Below are positions 1 through 15,211 of a DNA stretch of 64,000 nt, one piece after another. A model generated the notes under the pieces. That model saw only the letters and a program-made list of their open reading frames with translations, was not told the DNA's origin and ran no database searches. This stretch comes from Pseudomonas cedrina subsp. cedrina (lineage in GTDB: Bacteria > Pseudomonadota > Gammaproteobacteria > Pseudomonadales > Pseudomonadaceae): NCBI RefSeq assembly GCF_001983175.1, contig NZ_MNPW01000008.1, positions 1 through 64,000 of the forward strand, given 5' to 3'. Within the stretch, counting starts at the first letter, position 1. Every line of letters begins with the position of its first letter. The translations under genes and the position numbers were made by a program.

Positions 1-118
1 TTCTTGACGACCATAGAGCATTGGAACCACCTGATCCCATCCCGAACTCAGTAGTGAAACGATGCATCGCCGATGGTAGTGTGGGGTTTCCCCATGTGAG
101 AGTAGGTCATCGTCAAGA
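1..118 (+). rRNA. rrf: 5S ribosomal RNA
   Basis: The terminal helix is visible: TCTTGACGA at positions 2-10 pairs with TCGTCAAGA ending at 118. Between them lie the conserved 5S blocks, including CCCGAACTCAG and GATGGTAGTGTGGGG. The RNA is a component of the 50S subunit. It is the last gene of an rRNA operon whose 23S and 16S genes lie upstream of the window. The exact 5' end could be a base or so outside the window. Confidence 0.95.
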
Positions 119-129
119 TTAAATTCCAG

Positions 130-164
130 AACCCCATTTGCGAAAGCAGATGGGGTTTTGTTTT
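130..164 (+). terminator. intrinsic terminator of the rRNA operon
   Basis: A 12-bp stem (AACCCCATTTGC at 130-141 with GCAGATGGGGTT at 146-157, one G-T wobble) closes a GAAA tetraloop and is followed by TTTGTTTT. It sits 12 bases after the 5S RNA, as expected for the end of the rRNA transcript. Confidence 0.9.
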
Positions 165-283
165 GGGCGATCGGAAAACATGAGTGAATTCATCGCAGTC
201 GTCTTGAGGTTAACCTTCGGCCTTTCTATGCAATGCCCCTGCGCATGGCTATCATGCGTGCCTCATTGTGAGGCGATACTTGC

Positions 284-1243
284 ATGCTGACGTTGTTAAA
301 GCTTTTGAAAGATGGCCGATTCCATTCCGGAGAAGCACTTGGCGCCGCCTTGGGCGTCAGTCGCAGTGCTGTCTGGAAGCAGCTCCAGCATCTCGAGGCT
401 GAATTGAATTTGCCCATCCATAAAGTTCGTGGCAAGGGGTATCAATTGGCATCGCCGCTGGTGTTTTTGAATGCCGAGAACATAGCGCTGAATGCGCCCT
501 CCTTGGAATGGCCTATACATATCTCTGACTCGATTGACTCCACGAATACCGAAGGCTTGCGCCTGGCGGATTCAGGATGTCCAGCGCCATTTCTAGTACT
601 TGCGGAGCAGCAAACAGCAGGGCGAGGCAGGAGAGGACGGAAGTGGGTTAGTCCTTACGCACAGAATGTCTACTACAGCCTCGTCTTGCGTATCGAATCG
701 GGTCTTAGCCAGTTGGAAGGCCTGAGCCTTGTCGTGGGCTTGGCCGTCATGCGGGCATTGCGCGAATCGGGCGTGCAGGGAGCAGCACTGAAGTGGCCAA
801 ATGATGTGTTGGTGGGGCAGAAAAAAATTGCCGGTATTTTGCTGGAATTGGTAGGAGACCCTGCTGACATCTGTCACGTTGTCCTCGGAATAGGTATTAA
901 CGTGAATATGCGCAGGGCTGACGAGGTGGACCAGCAATGGACCTCGGTACAGCTTGAAACGGGCTCTCCCGTTGACCGGAATGCTTTAGTGGCACAACTG
1001 AGCATGCAGCTGCAGGCCTATCTAGAACGCCATAAGACGGATGGTTTTGTCTCGCTCCAGGAAGAGTGGGAGCAAAACCACGCATGGCAGGGACGATCGG
1101 TATCCCTCATTGCGGGTGTCAACCAGATTGATGGAGATGTGCTGGGCGTAGATCATCAGGGTGCACTGCGGTTGAGCGTGAATGGTGTTGAGAAAATATA
1201 CAGTGGTGGTGAGTTAAGCCTGAGGTTGCGTGATGATTCTTGA
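284..1243 (+). CDS. birA: bifunctional biotin-protein ligase / biotin operon repressor BirA
   Basis: The 319-residue protein joins biotin to acceptor lysines such as that of acetyl-CoA carboxylase BCCP, using ATP through biotinyl-AMP. It is the two-domain type. An N-terminal helix-turn-helix (about residues 1-60, with LGVSRSAVWKQLQHLE) should bind the biotin operon. The catalytic domain has the ligase loop GRGRRGRKW and the motif KWPNDVLV followed by KKIAGILLE. The ATG at 284 is preceded by GAGG. The stop overlaps the start of coaX by 11 nt, so the two cofactor genes are translationally coupled. No biotin operator is visible here, and the biotin synthesis genes are not in the window. Confidence 0.95.
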   Translation: MLTLLKLLKDGRFHSGEALGAALGVSRSAVWKQLQHLEAELNLPIHKVRGKGYQLASPLVFLNAENIALNAPSLEWPIHISDSIDSTNTEGLRLADSGCPAPFLVLAEQQTAGRGRRGRKWVSPYAQNVYYSLVLRIESGLSQLEGLSLVVGLAVMRALRESGVQGAALKWPNDVLVGQKKIAGILLELVGDPADICHVVLGIGINVNMRRADEVDQQWTSVQLETGSPVDRNALVAQLSMQLQAYLERHKTDGFVSLQEEWEQNHAWQGRSVSLIAGVNQIDGDVLGVDHQGALRLSVNGVEKIYSGGELSLRLRDDS

Positions 1244-1982
1244 GCTCGACTGTGGGAATAGCTTTATCAAATGGCGTGTACTGGATTCGGAAAAGGCTAC
1301 TGCCTCGGCAGAGGGCATCGTAGGTTCCGATCTGGCATTGATTGAAAGCCTGGTCGCGCTTCCCGGATTGCTGCTGACACGCTGCCGGTTGGTAAGCGTT
1401 CGTGCGCTGGAAGAAACAAGCAAACTGGTGGCGGCGCTGCATGAGGCATTCGGCGTGACCGTCTCCTGCGCGGCTCCGGCGCGACAGGTGGCTGGAGTGC
1501 GTAACGGCTACGAAGACTTCGAGCGCTTGGGTCTTGATCGCTGGTTAGCGATGCTGGGTGGATTCAAGCTGGCGCAAGGTGCTTGTCTGGTGCTCGATTT
1601 TGGTACGGCGGCAACTGCAGACTTTATTGCGGCAGATGGTGAGCACTTGGGCGGCTTCATTTGTCCGGGTATGCCTCTCATGCGCAACCAGCTGCGAACG
1701 CACACGCGTAAGATACGCTACGACGACGCGTCTGCGGAAAGAGCCCTGGAGCGCCTCTCTCCGGGTCGCACGACGGTAGAGGCGGTAGAGCGGGGCTGTA
1801 CGCTGATGCTCAGGGGGTTTGTGCTGACGCAGTTGGAGTTGGCCCGAGGTTACTGGGGTGATGACTTCACCGTATTCCTTACCGGCGGAGATGCTGAATT
1901 GGTGTCGGATGCAGTGCCCCAGGCACGACTCGTTCCTGACCTGGTGTTCGTCGGTTTGGCGATGGCGTGCCCTTTATCCTGA
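1233..1982 (+). CDS. coaX: type III pantothenate kinase CoaX
   Basis: This enzyme phosphorylates pantothenate, the first step of coenzyme A synthesis. The 249-residue protein opens with MILELDCGNSFIKWRV, the acidic phosphate-binding motif of type III (ASKHA-fold) kinases. Further motifs are GLDRW at about residue 96 and LDFGTAATADFI at about residue 125, the latter a nucleotide-binding loop. The ATG at 1233 is preferred over the in-frame GTG at 1230 because family members begin MILELD. The gene overlaps birA by 11 nt and is followed after 7 nt by the SPOR-domain gene, so the three probably form one transcription unit. Pseudomonads use CoaX instead of the E. coli-type CoaA. Confidence 0.93.
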   Translation: MILELDCGNSFIKWRVLDSEKATASAEGIVGSDLALIESLVALPGLLLTRCRLVSVRALEETSKLVAALHEAFGVTVSCAAPARQVAGVRNGYEDFERLGLDRWLAMLGGFKLAQGACLVLDFGTAATADFIAADGEHLGGFICPGMPLMRNQLRTHTRKIRYDDASAERALERLSPGRTTVEAVERGCTLMLRGFVLTQLELARGYWGDDFTVFLTGGDAELVSDAVPQARLVPDLVFVGLAMACPLS

Positions 1983-1989
1983 GGTGATT

Positions 1990-2436
1990 ATGCGTTGGCT
2001 GTTTCTGCTTTTACTGGTCCTTAACGCCTTCTATTACATTTGGCATCAGCAAGAAGCACCACTGCGCGCCAAGGATGTCACGCCTTTGAGCCTTTACAAG
2101 GGTTCCCAGCAAGATATTCGCCTGCTGAGCGAGTCATCTGATGCTGTGGTGCGTCGAGATCGCGCGCGCGGGGCTGATGCGCAAAATACCTGCCTGTACA
2201 TCGGCGGCTTTGCAGATGAGCGTCAAGCGCAGGTCCTTGAGCAACGGCTCACCAGCCTGGATATAAAGGTCAAGGTTCAGTTGCTGAATACTGCTGACGC
2301 TTCCGGCTATTGGCTTCGCATAGCCCCTGAAAGCAGGCGCCTGGCTGACGATCTGTCCTTTGAAAACCTTGCTAAGGAATTCAATGAGTTAAAACACAAA
2401 ATAATGTTGTGCGAAGGCGTTGCAACTCTCGGATAG
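1990..2436 (+). CDS. single-pass membrane protein with C-terminal SPOR-like domain
   Basis: The 148-residue protein has one N-terminal membrane segment (about residues 2-18, LFLLLLVLNAFYYIW). A variable linker follows, then a C-terminal SPOR-type fold (about residues 70-140) containing CLYIGGFADERQAQ and GYWLRIAP. SPOR domains bind denuded glycan strands of septal peptidoglycan in the periplasm. The ATG at 1990 was chosen because GAGGTG lies directly upstream and coding in this frame before it overlaps coaX. It follows coaX by 7 nt. A cell-envelope or division role is inferred; no specific function is known to me. The second tRNA promoter described at 2420-2448 begins inside its 3' end. Confidence 0.8.
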   Translation: MRWLFLLLLVLNAFYYIWHQQEAPLRAKDVTPLSLYKGSQQDIRLLSESSDAVVRRDRARGADAQNTCLYIGGFADERQAQVLEQRLTSLDIKVKVQLLNTADASGYWLRIAPESRRLADDLSFENLAKEFNELKHKIMLCEGVATLG

Positions 2437-2448
2437 TTTGCATAGAAT
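2420..2448 (+). promoter_or_regulatory. upstream (P1) promoter of the tRNA-Tyr/Gly/Thr cluster
   Basis: A -35 box TTGCAA (2420-2425), a 17-bp spacer and a -10 box TAGAAT (2443-2448) are followed by the GC-rich discriminator GGCGCCCGC. The promoter straddles the stop codon of the SPOR-domain gene. GC-rich discriminators are typical of stringently controlled stable-RNA promoters. Confidence 0.6.
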
Positions 2449-2537
2449 GGCGCCCGCTTCGCAGTGAAGACCTTTAAGGTCTAAGGTGCAAAGCGTAGGT
2501 CAACGCAGCTAACCTCATATTTTTTATGAGAAAATGC

Positions 2538-2565
2538 TTGACAGAAGGTCGGCGTGATGTAGAAT
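2538..2565 (+). promoter_or_regulatory. downstream (P2) promoter of the tRNA-Tyr/Gly/Thr cluster
   Basis: A consensus -35 box TTGACA (2538-2543), a 16-bp spacer and a -10 box TAGAAT (2560-2565) are followed by the discriminator GCCGGC. The -10 box ends 13 nt before tRNA-Tyr, so only a very short 5' leader would need trimming. Confidence 0.8.
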
Positions 2566-2578
2566 GCCGGCTCGCTTA

Positions 2579-2663
<85 letters not shown>

Positions 2664-2686
2664 TTTTAGCGTGAGCTGCAAGCTCC

Positions 2687-2760
<74 letters not shown>

Positions 2761-2786
2761 AGTTTGCAGGTTGTGCAGTGTGTTTT

Positions 2787-2862
2787 GCTCTTGTAGCTCA
2801 GTTGGTAGAGCACACCCTTGGTAAGGGTGAGGTCAGCGGTTCAAATCCGCTCAAGAGCTCCA
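2787..2862 (+). tRNA. tRNA-Thr (GGT)
   Basis: A 76-nt tRNA with acceptor stem GCTCTTG/CAAGAGC, discriminator T and encoded CCA. The anticodon loop TTGGTAA gives anticodon GGT. It is last in the three-tRNA cluster and is followed at once by an intrinsic terminator rather than by a tuf gene. Confidence 0.97.
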
Positions 2863-2867
2863 TATAA

Positions 2868-2900
2868 CAAGGCAGATATGAAAATATCTGCCTTTGTTTT
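2868..2900 (+). terminator. intrinsic terminator after the tRNA cluster
   Basis: GGCAGATAT (2871-2879) pairs with ATATCTGCC across a GAAA loop. Flanking CAA/TTG pairing extends the stem and a TTTGTTTT tract follows. It ends the tRNA-Tyr/Gly/Thr transcript. Confidence 0.88.
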
Positions 2901-2969
2901 AACGGTCGCCTTGGCTTGATTGTGTTGTGCCTGATATTGCTGGGCGATCAAGTCTCTTGGGGTTGGCTG

Positions 2970-2998
2970 TTGTAAAGTCTTTTTCAGGCCTGCATAAT
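2970..2998 (+). promoter_or_regulatory. promoter of tRNA-Trp-secE-nusG
   Basis: A -35-like TTGTAA (2970-2975), a 17-bp spacer and a -10 box CATAAT (2993-2998) lie 20 nt before tRNA-Trp. The terminator upstream and the terminator after nusG make this the likely source of the tRNA-Trp-secE-nusG transcript. Confidence 0.65.
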
Positions 2999-3018
2999 GG
3001 TCGGCCTGATTTTGTTTT

Positions 3019-3094
3019 AGGTCAGTAGCTCAATTGGCAGAGCGACGGTCTCCAAAACCGTAGGTTGGGGGTTCGATTCCCTCCTGACCTGCCA
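3019..3094 (+). tRNA. tRNA-Trp (CCA)
   Basis: A 76-nt tRNA with acceptor stem AGGTCAG/CTGACCT, discriminator G and encoded CCA. The anticodon loop CTCCAAA gives anticodon CCA. It lies 45 nt before secE, the arrangement usual in pseudomonads. Confidence 0.97.
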
Positions 3095-3139
3095 GATTCA
3101 CGTGGTGTGTCTGGCTTTCTTTTCACAGGATCTTCATAG

Positions 3140-3508
3140 ATGACTCCTAAGGCTGAAGCTCAAAGCTCTCGTTTCGATCTGGTCAAGTGGCTCGCAGTAG
3201 TCGCCTTGGTGGTCGTAGGCGTTGTCGGCAATCAGTACTATTCTGCTTCGCCGATCCTGTACCGTGTCCTCGCTTTGCTCGCCCTCGCTGCTGTAGCTGC
3301 CTTTATTGGCCTGCAGACTGCCAAAGGCAAGTCTTTTGCGGTCCTGGTGAAGGAAGCTCGCACCGAAATACGTAAAGTCGTTTGGCCGACTCGCCAAGAA
3401 ACCACGCAGACCACGTTGATCGTTGTGGCTGTTGTTCTGGTTATGGCGTTGCTGTTGTGGGGGCTTGATTCCCTGCTCGGCTGGCTTGTTTCCTTGATTG
3501 TTGGCTAA
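3140..3508 (+). CDS. secE: preprotein translocase subunit SecE
   Basis: SecE is the small essential clamp subunit of the SecYEG channel in the inner membrane. The 122-residue protein is the long gamma-proteobacterial form with three membrane segments (about residues 14-34, 38-60 and 88-120). Before the last helix lies the conserved cytoplasmic amphipathic region, with EIRKVVWPTRQET at about residue 73. The ATG at 3140 follows an AGGATCTTCATAG leader, a modest ribosome-binding site. nusG begins 9 nt downstream, the usual secE-nusG pair. Its partner SecY is encoded at about 29-30 kb in the same window. Confidence 0.97.
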   Translation: MTPKAEAQSSRFDLVKWLAVVALVVVGVVGNQYYSASPILYRVLALLALAAVAAFIGLQTAKGKSFAVLVKEARTEIRKVVWPTRQETTQTTLIVVAVVLVMALLLWGLDSLLGWLVSLIVG

Positions 3509-3517
3509 GGGTGTCCC

Positions 3518-4051
3518 GTGGCTAAGCGTTGGTACGTTGTGCATGCTTACTCGGGTTACGAGAAGCATGTTATGCGCTCTTTGCTGGAGCGCGTAAAGCT
3601 CGCAGGCATGGAAGATGGCTTCGGCGAAATTCTGGTTCCCACTGAAGAAGTGGTTGAAATGCGCAATGGCCAGAAGCGCAAAAGCGAACGCAAGTTCTTT
3701 CCTGGCTACGTGCTGGTACAGATGGACATGAACGAAGGTACTTGGCACTTGGTCAAGGACACTCCTCGTGTCATGGGTTTCATTGGCGGTACCGCTGATA
3801 AGCCTGCTCCTATCACCGACAAAGAGGCGGAAGCGATTCTGCGTCGTGTTGCTGATGGTAGCGACAAGCCTAAGCCGAAGACGCTTTTCGAGCCGGGTGA
3901 GGTTGTTCGTGTCACAGATGGTCCGTTTGCTGATTTCAACGGCACTGTCGAAGAAGTTAACTACGAAAAGAGCCGGATCCAAGTGGCGGTGCTCATTTTC
4001 GGTCGCTCTACTCCGGTAGAGTTGGAGTTCAGCCAGGTCGAGAAGGTCTAG
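3518..4051 (+). CDS. nusG: transcription termination/antitermination factor NusG
   Basis: NusG binds the RNA polymerase clamp, suppresses pausing, and links polymerase to Rho or to ribosomal protein S10. The 177-residue protein has an NGN domain (about residues 1-115, beginning RWYVVHAYSGYEKHV) and a C-terminal KOW domain (about residues 125-177, with PGEVVRVTDGPFADFNG). The start is GTG, consistent with homologues beginning MAKRWYVV. It lies 9 nt after secE, and a strong terminator follows, separating it from rplK. Confidence 0.97.
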   Translation: MAKRWYVVHAYSGYEKHVMRSLLERVKLAGMEDGFGEILVPTEEVVEMRNGQKRKSERKFFPGYVLVQMDMNEGTWHLVKDTPRVMGFIGGTADKPAPITDKEAEAILRRVADGSDKPKPKTLFEPGEVVRVTDGPFADFNGTVEEVNYEKSRIQVAVLIFGRSTPVELEFSQVEKV

Positions 4052-4066
4052 CTGAGAAAGCATCCC

Positions 4067-4095
4067 AACCCCGCAGCCCTAGGCTGTGGGGTTTT
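4067..4095 (+). terminator. intrinsic terminator after nusG
   Basis: AACCCCGCAGCC and GGCTGTGGGGTT form a 12-bp stem around a CTA loop and are followed by TTTTG. It closes the secE-nusG transcript. The rplK transcript must therefore start at a promoter in the next 70 bases or depend on read-through; I could not identify a convincing promoter there. Confidence 0.85.
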
Positions 4096-4168
4096 GTCGT
4101 CACTGGGATAAATGCGCAAGTAACCGGGGAGCCTTTCGAGGCGTTCGAACCCGTAATTGGAGTGCCTC

Positions 4169-4600
4169 ATGGCCAAGAAGATTACCGCTTACATCAAACT
4201 GCAAGTGAAGGCCGCACAGGCCAACCCTAGCCCACCCGTCGGCCCAGCTCTGGGTCAGCACGGCGTGAACATCATGGAATTCTGCAAGGCCTTCAACGCC
4301 CGCACCCAGGGTATTGAGCCAGGTCTGCCGACGCCAGTGATCATCACTGTATACAGCGACCGTAGCTTCACTTTCGAAACCAAGTCGACTCCGGCCTCGG
4401 TTTTGCTGAAGAAAGCTGCCGGTCTGACCAGCGGTTCAGCTCGTCCGAACACCGTTAAGGTTGGCACCGTAACCCGTGCTCAGCTGGAAGAAATCGCGAA
4501 AACCAAAAACGCGGATCTGACTGCAGCTGATATGGATGCAGCCGTGCGTACCATCGCCGGTTCTGCTCGTAGCATGGGCCTTAACGTGGAGGGTGTGTAA
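4169..4600 (+). CDS. rplK: 50S ribosomal protein L11
   Basis: L11 forms the base of the GTPase-associated stalk on 23S rRNA and is needed for RelA activation during amino-acid starvation. The 143-residue protein has the flexible N-terminal domain (about 1-70, with the proline-rich [14 protein letters not shown] switch) and the C-terminal rRNA-binding domain. The ATG at 4169 has TTGGAG seven bases upstream. Its stop shares one base with the rplA start. The structured leader before it could hold an L1 autoregulatory site as in E. coli, but that is inference. Confidence 0.97.
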
Positions 4601-5295
4601 TGGCTAAGCTGACCAAGCGCCAAAAGGCTATCGCCGGCAAAATCGAAGCAGGCAAGGCCTACAACTTTGTAGACGCTGCTGCCCTGCTGACCGAGCTGTC
4701 GACTGTAAAGTTCAGCGAGTCCGTTGACGTTGCTGTAAACCTGGGTGTAGACCCACGTAAATCCGACCAGGTCGTTCGTAGCGCAACTGTGCTGCCACAC
4801 GGTACTGGCAAGACTGTACGTGTAGCTGTCTTCACCCAAGGCCCTGCAGCTGAAGCTGCTCTGGCCGCTGGCGCCGATCGCGTTGGCATGGATGATCTGG
4901 CTGCCGAAATGAAAGGCGGCGACCTGAACTATGACGTCGTTATTGCTTCCCCGGATGCAATGCGCGTTGTAGGTCAATTGGGTCAGATCCTCGGTCCTCG
5001 TGGCCTGATGCCTAACCCTAAAGTCGGCACCGTAACGCCAGACGTAGCCACCGCGGTTAAAAACGCCAAGGCTGGTCAGGTTCGTTATCGCACCGACAAA
5101 AACGGCATCATTCACACCTCCGTTGGCAAAGTCGGTTTTGATGCCGTCAAGCTGAAGGAAAACGTTGAAGCCCTGATCGCTGATCTCAAGCGTATCAAGC
5201 CTGCTTCCTCGAAAGGTATCTACGTCAAGCGCGTTACCCTGAGCACCACTATGGGCCCAGGTCTGGTCATCGACCAAGGCTCGCTGGACGTATAA
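4600..5295 (+). CDS. rplA: 50S ribosomal protein L1
   Basis: L1 builds the mobile L1 stalk that guides deacylated tRNA out of the E site, and it usually represses the rplK-rplA mRNA. The 231-residue length is standard. The conserved segment [15 protein letters not shown] is at about residues 130-144, and the two-domain organisation is intact. The start ATG overlaps the rplK stop by one base, so translation is coupled. A perfect hairpin and a 198-nt leader separate it from rplJ. Confidence 0.97.
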
Positions 5296-5301
5296 GACAC
5301 A

Positions 5302-5327
5302 GATTGGCGCAAGAGATTGCGCCAATC
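5302..5327 (+). promoter_or_regulatory. perfect 11-bp hairpin between rplA and rplJ
   Basis: GATTGGCGCAA (5302-5312) and TTGCGCCAATC (5317-5327) pair perfectly around a GAGA tetraloop, 6 nt after the rplA stop. It is followed by A residues, not a T-tract, so it is not an intrinsic terminator on this strand. Likely roles are mRNA 3'-end protection, RNase processing, or partial attenuation. Confidence 0.7.
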
Positions 5328-5493
5328 AAAAAATTGGGGTCCCTGCCTGGCGGGGGCTATCCAAGACCGTAGGCGACGCAAGTCTTAAACCACAAGCCTA
5401 CGCAGATGGTGCTCCCGGTTCCTTACCGAATCAGACACCAAAACGACATCAGGCCTAGGCCAGATGAAACGGTAACAAGCAGGAGTTAAACCC
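5328..5493 (+). promoter_or_regulatory. rplJ leader, probable L10(L12)4 autoregulatory region
   Basis: About 165 untranslated bases precede rplJ and contain self-complementary segments, for example TAGGC elements near 5371 and 5399. In gamma-proteobacteria the L10-L12 complex binds an rplJ leader of similar size and position to repress translation. The assignment rests on position and length, not on a verified fold. Confidence 0.5.
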
Positions 5494-5994
5494 GTGGCAA
5501 TTAATCTCGAAGACAAGAAGGCCATCGTCGCTGAAGTCAACGAGGCTGCCAAAGCTGCTCTGTCCGCTGTCGTGGCTGATGCCCGTGGTGTGACAGTAAG
5601 CGCTATGACCGGACTCCGTAAAGAGGCTCGTGAAGCTGGCGTATACGTACGTGTTGTACGTAACACCCTGCTCAAGCGCGCTGTTGCTGACACTGAATAC
5701 AGTGTCCTCAATGACGTGTTCACCGGCCCGACCCTGATTGCCTTCTCCACCGACCATCCAGGCGCTGCTGCCCGTTTGTTCAAAGAGTTCGCAAAGGGTC
5801 AGGACAAGTTCGAGATCAAGGCAGCTGCGTTCGAGGGCAAGTTCCTCGCAGCTAACCAAATCGACGTACTGGCAACACTGCCGACCCGTAACGAAGCTAT
5901 TTCGCAGCTGATGAGCGTGATTCAAGGCGCTACCAGCAAGCTGGCTCGTACTCTGGCTGCAGTTCGTGAGCAAAAAGAAGCTGCCGCAGCCTAA
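5494..5994 (+). CDS. rplJ: 50S ribosomal protein L10
   Basis: L10 anchors L7/L12 dimers to the 50S stalk. The 166-residue protein has an N-terminal rRNA-binding domain and a C-terminal alanine-rich helix that holds the L12 dimers. The start is GTG, preceded by AGGAG, and homologues begin MAINLEDKKAIV. Translation is probably controlled through the long structured leader. rplL follows after 78 nt. Confidence 0.96.
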   Translation: MAINLEDKKAIVAEVNEAAKAALSAVVADARGVTVSAMTGLRKEAREAGVYVRVVRNTLLKRAVADTEYSVLNDVFTGPTLIAFSTDHPGAAARLFKEFAKGQDKFEIKAAAFEGKFLAANQIDVLATLPTRNEAISQLMSVIQGATSKLARTLAAVREQKEAAAA

Positions 5995-6072
5995 GGCTGA
6001 GCAAATTCTCTCGCGTATTTTTGTTTATTTCGATGGCCGCGTAGGCCGTCCCCCAATTCAGGAAATACAGCA

Positions 6073-6438
6073 ATGTCTATCTCCCAAGACGATATCCTCA
6101 ACGCCGTAGCTGAAATGTCGGTTCTGCAGGTTGTTGAGCTGATCAAAGCTTTCGAAGAAAAATTCGGCGTTTCCGCTGCCGCTGCTTCCGCTGGCCCAGC
6201 CGCTGTTGCTGCTGTTGCTGAAGAGCAAACCGAATTCAACGTCATGCTGCTGGAAGCTGGCGAGAAGAAAGTAAACGTGATCAAGGCAGTACGTGAACTG
6301 ACCGGTCTGGGCCTGAAAGAAGCCAAGGCTGTAGTTGACGGCGCTCCTGCCCAGGTTCTGGAAGCTGTGTCGAAAGACGCCGCTGACAAAGCCAAAGCTA
6401 CTCTGGAAGAAGCAGGCGCTAAAGTCGAGCTGAAGTAA
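6073..6438 (+). CDS. rplL: 50S ribosomal protein L7/L12
   Basis: L7/L12 is the multi-copy stalk protein that recruits EF-Tu, EF-G and other translational GTPases. The 121-residue protein has an N-terminal dimerisation helix pair, an Ala-rich hinge (about residues 35-50) and a globular C-terminal domain with GLGLKEAKAVVDGAP, whose lysines contact factors. The ATG at 6073 follows AGGAAA. The 219 nt downstream carry attenuator-like structures that lower polymerase gene expression relative to the stalk genes. Confidence 0.97.
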   Translation: MSISQDDILNAVAEMSVLQVVELIKAFEEKFGVSAAAASAGPAAVAAVAEEQTEFNVMLLEAGEKKVNVIKAVRELTGLGLKEAKAVVDGAPAQVLEAVSKDAADKAKATLEEAGAKVELK

Positions 6439-6484
6439 GCATCGACCTTGCGTCTCCAGCCCAAGCTTTAAGCTGAAGGCTGAT

Positions 6485-6513
6485 GGCTGGTGGCTCTTGC
6501 CACCGGCCTTTTT
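6485..6513 (+). terminator. rplL-rpoB attenuator
   Basis: GGCTGGTGGC (6485-6494) and GCCACCGGCC (6499-6508) form a 10-bp stem with a TCTT loop, followed by TTTTT. A partial terminator at this position is known in E. coli, where it lets only a fraction of rplL transcripts continue into rpoBC. Confidence 0.8.
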
Positions 6514-6558
6514 CCGTTCTTGGCTGTCGACTCGGTCGCCGCCATTAACGCGCTGTAG

Positions 6559-6623
6559 CCACCCGATGCGGTGGTGCAAACCATGGGGTTTGCAAGATTT
6601 TCTGGCTGCTCCCGTCGGGAGGG
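6559..6623 (+). promoter_or_regulatory. structured rpoB leader downstream of the attenuator
   Basis: Three small hairpins follow the attenuator: CCACC/GGTGG near 6559-6574, TGCAAACC/GGTTTGCA around an ATGG loop at 6575-6594, and CTCCCG/CGGGAG near 6608-6620. In E. coli this spacer contains an RNase III site. Whether one of these hairpins plays that part here is not known. Confidence 0.45.
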
Positions 6624-6657
6624 CCAAACAAGCAGGTGACCAAGCTGGGGAACGCTG

Positions 6658-10731
<4,074 letters not shown>

Positions 10732-10745
10732 CACGTGACGCGAAT

Positions 10746-10774
10746 CGAGAGCGGGGCCGTTTGGCCCGCTCTCT
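10746..10774 (+). promoter_or_regulatory. hairpin between rpoB and rpoC
   Basis: GAGAGCGGG and the following CC pair with GGCCCGCTCTC around a GTTT loop, with one bulged G. There is no T-tract, so it probably does not terminate. It lies just upstream of the rpoC ribosome-binding site AGGAGG and may stabilise mRNA or delimit ribosome traffic. Confidence 0.5.
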
Positions 10775-10795
10775 GCTCCGCCAGGAGGAAAGGCC

Positions 10796-14995
<4,200 letters not shown>

Positions 14996-15091
14996 GTTCT
15001 GCAGTAGATGAGTCCGGGCCCTGGCAGCCCCATTCGTCGGATCGAGGCAAATTTGCCCCGATTCGATGAGTGGGGATGTCGGGGCCTTGCC

Positions 15092-15120
15092 TTGACTGGG
15101 GACAAGATCCTCTTTAGACT
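15092..15120 (+). promoter_or_regulatory. str operon promoter (rpsL-rpsG-fusA-tuf)
   Basis: TTGACT (15092-15097), a 17-bp spacer and TAGACT (15115-15120) match sigma-70 boxes well. It lies 92 nt before rpsL. The hairpin at 15138-15157 would be in the first few tens of bases of this transcript. Confidence 0.65.
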
Positions 15121-15137
15121 CTTGTACCCCTAAATTT

Positions 15138-15168
15138 GGCGGGAATTCGTTCCTGCCATTTTGCTTTT
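15138..15168 (+). terminator. terminator/attenuator in the rpsL leader
   Basis: GGCGGGAA (15138-15145) pairs with TTCCTGCC (15150-15157) around a very stable TTCG tetraloop, followed by ATTTTGCTTTT. It could end rpoBC transcripts and also act as an attenuator on transcripts from the promoter just upstream. Confidence 0.7.
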
Positions 15169-15211
15169 CTTGTAAGACAATAGCGTCGCAAGACAACAGT
15201 GGAGCTAGTAG

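Noticed and set aside
2467..2482. AGACCTTTAAGGTCT inverted repeat between the two tRNA promoters
   Set aside because: The stem is short and has no T-tract, so a terminator is unlikely. It may be a protein site, but there is nothing to support one.
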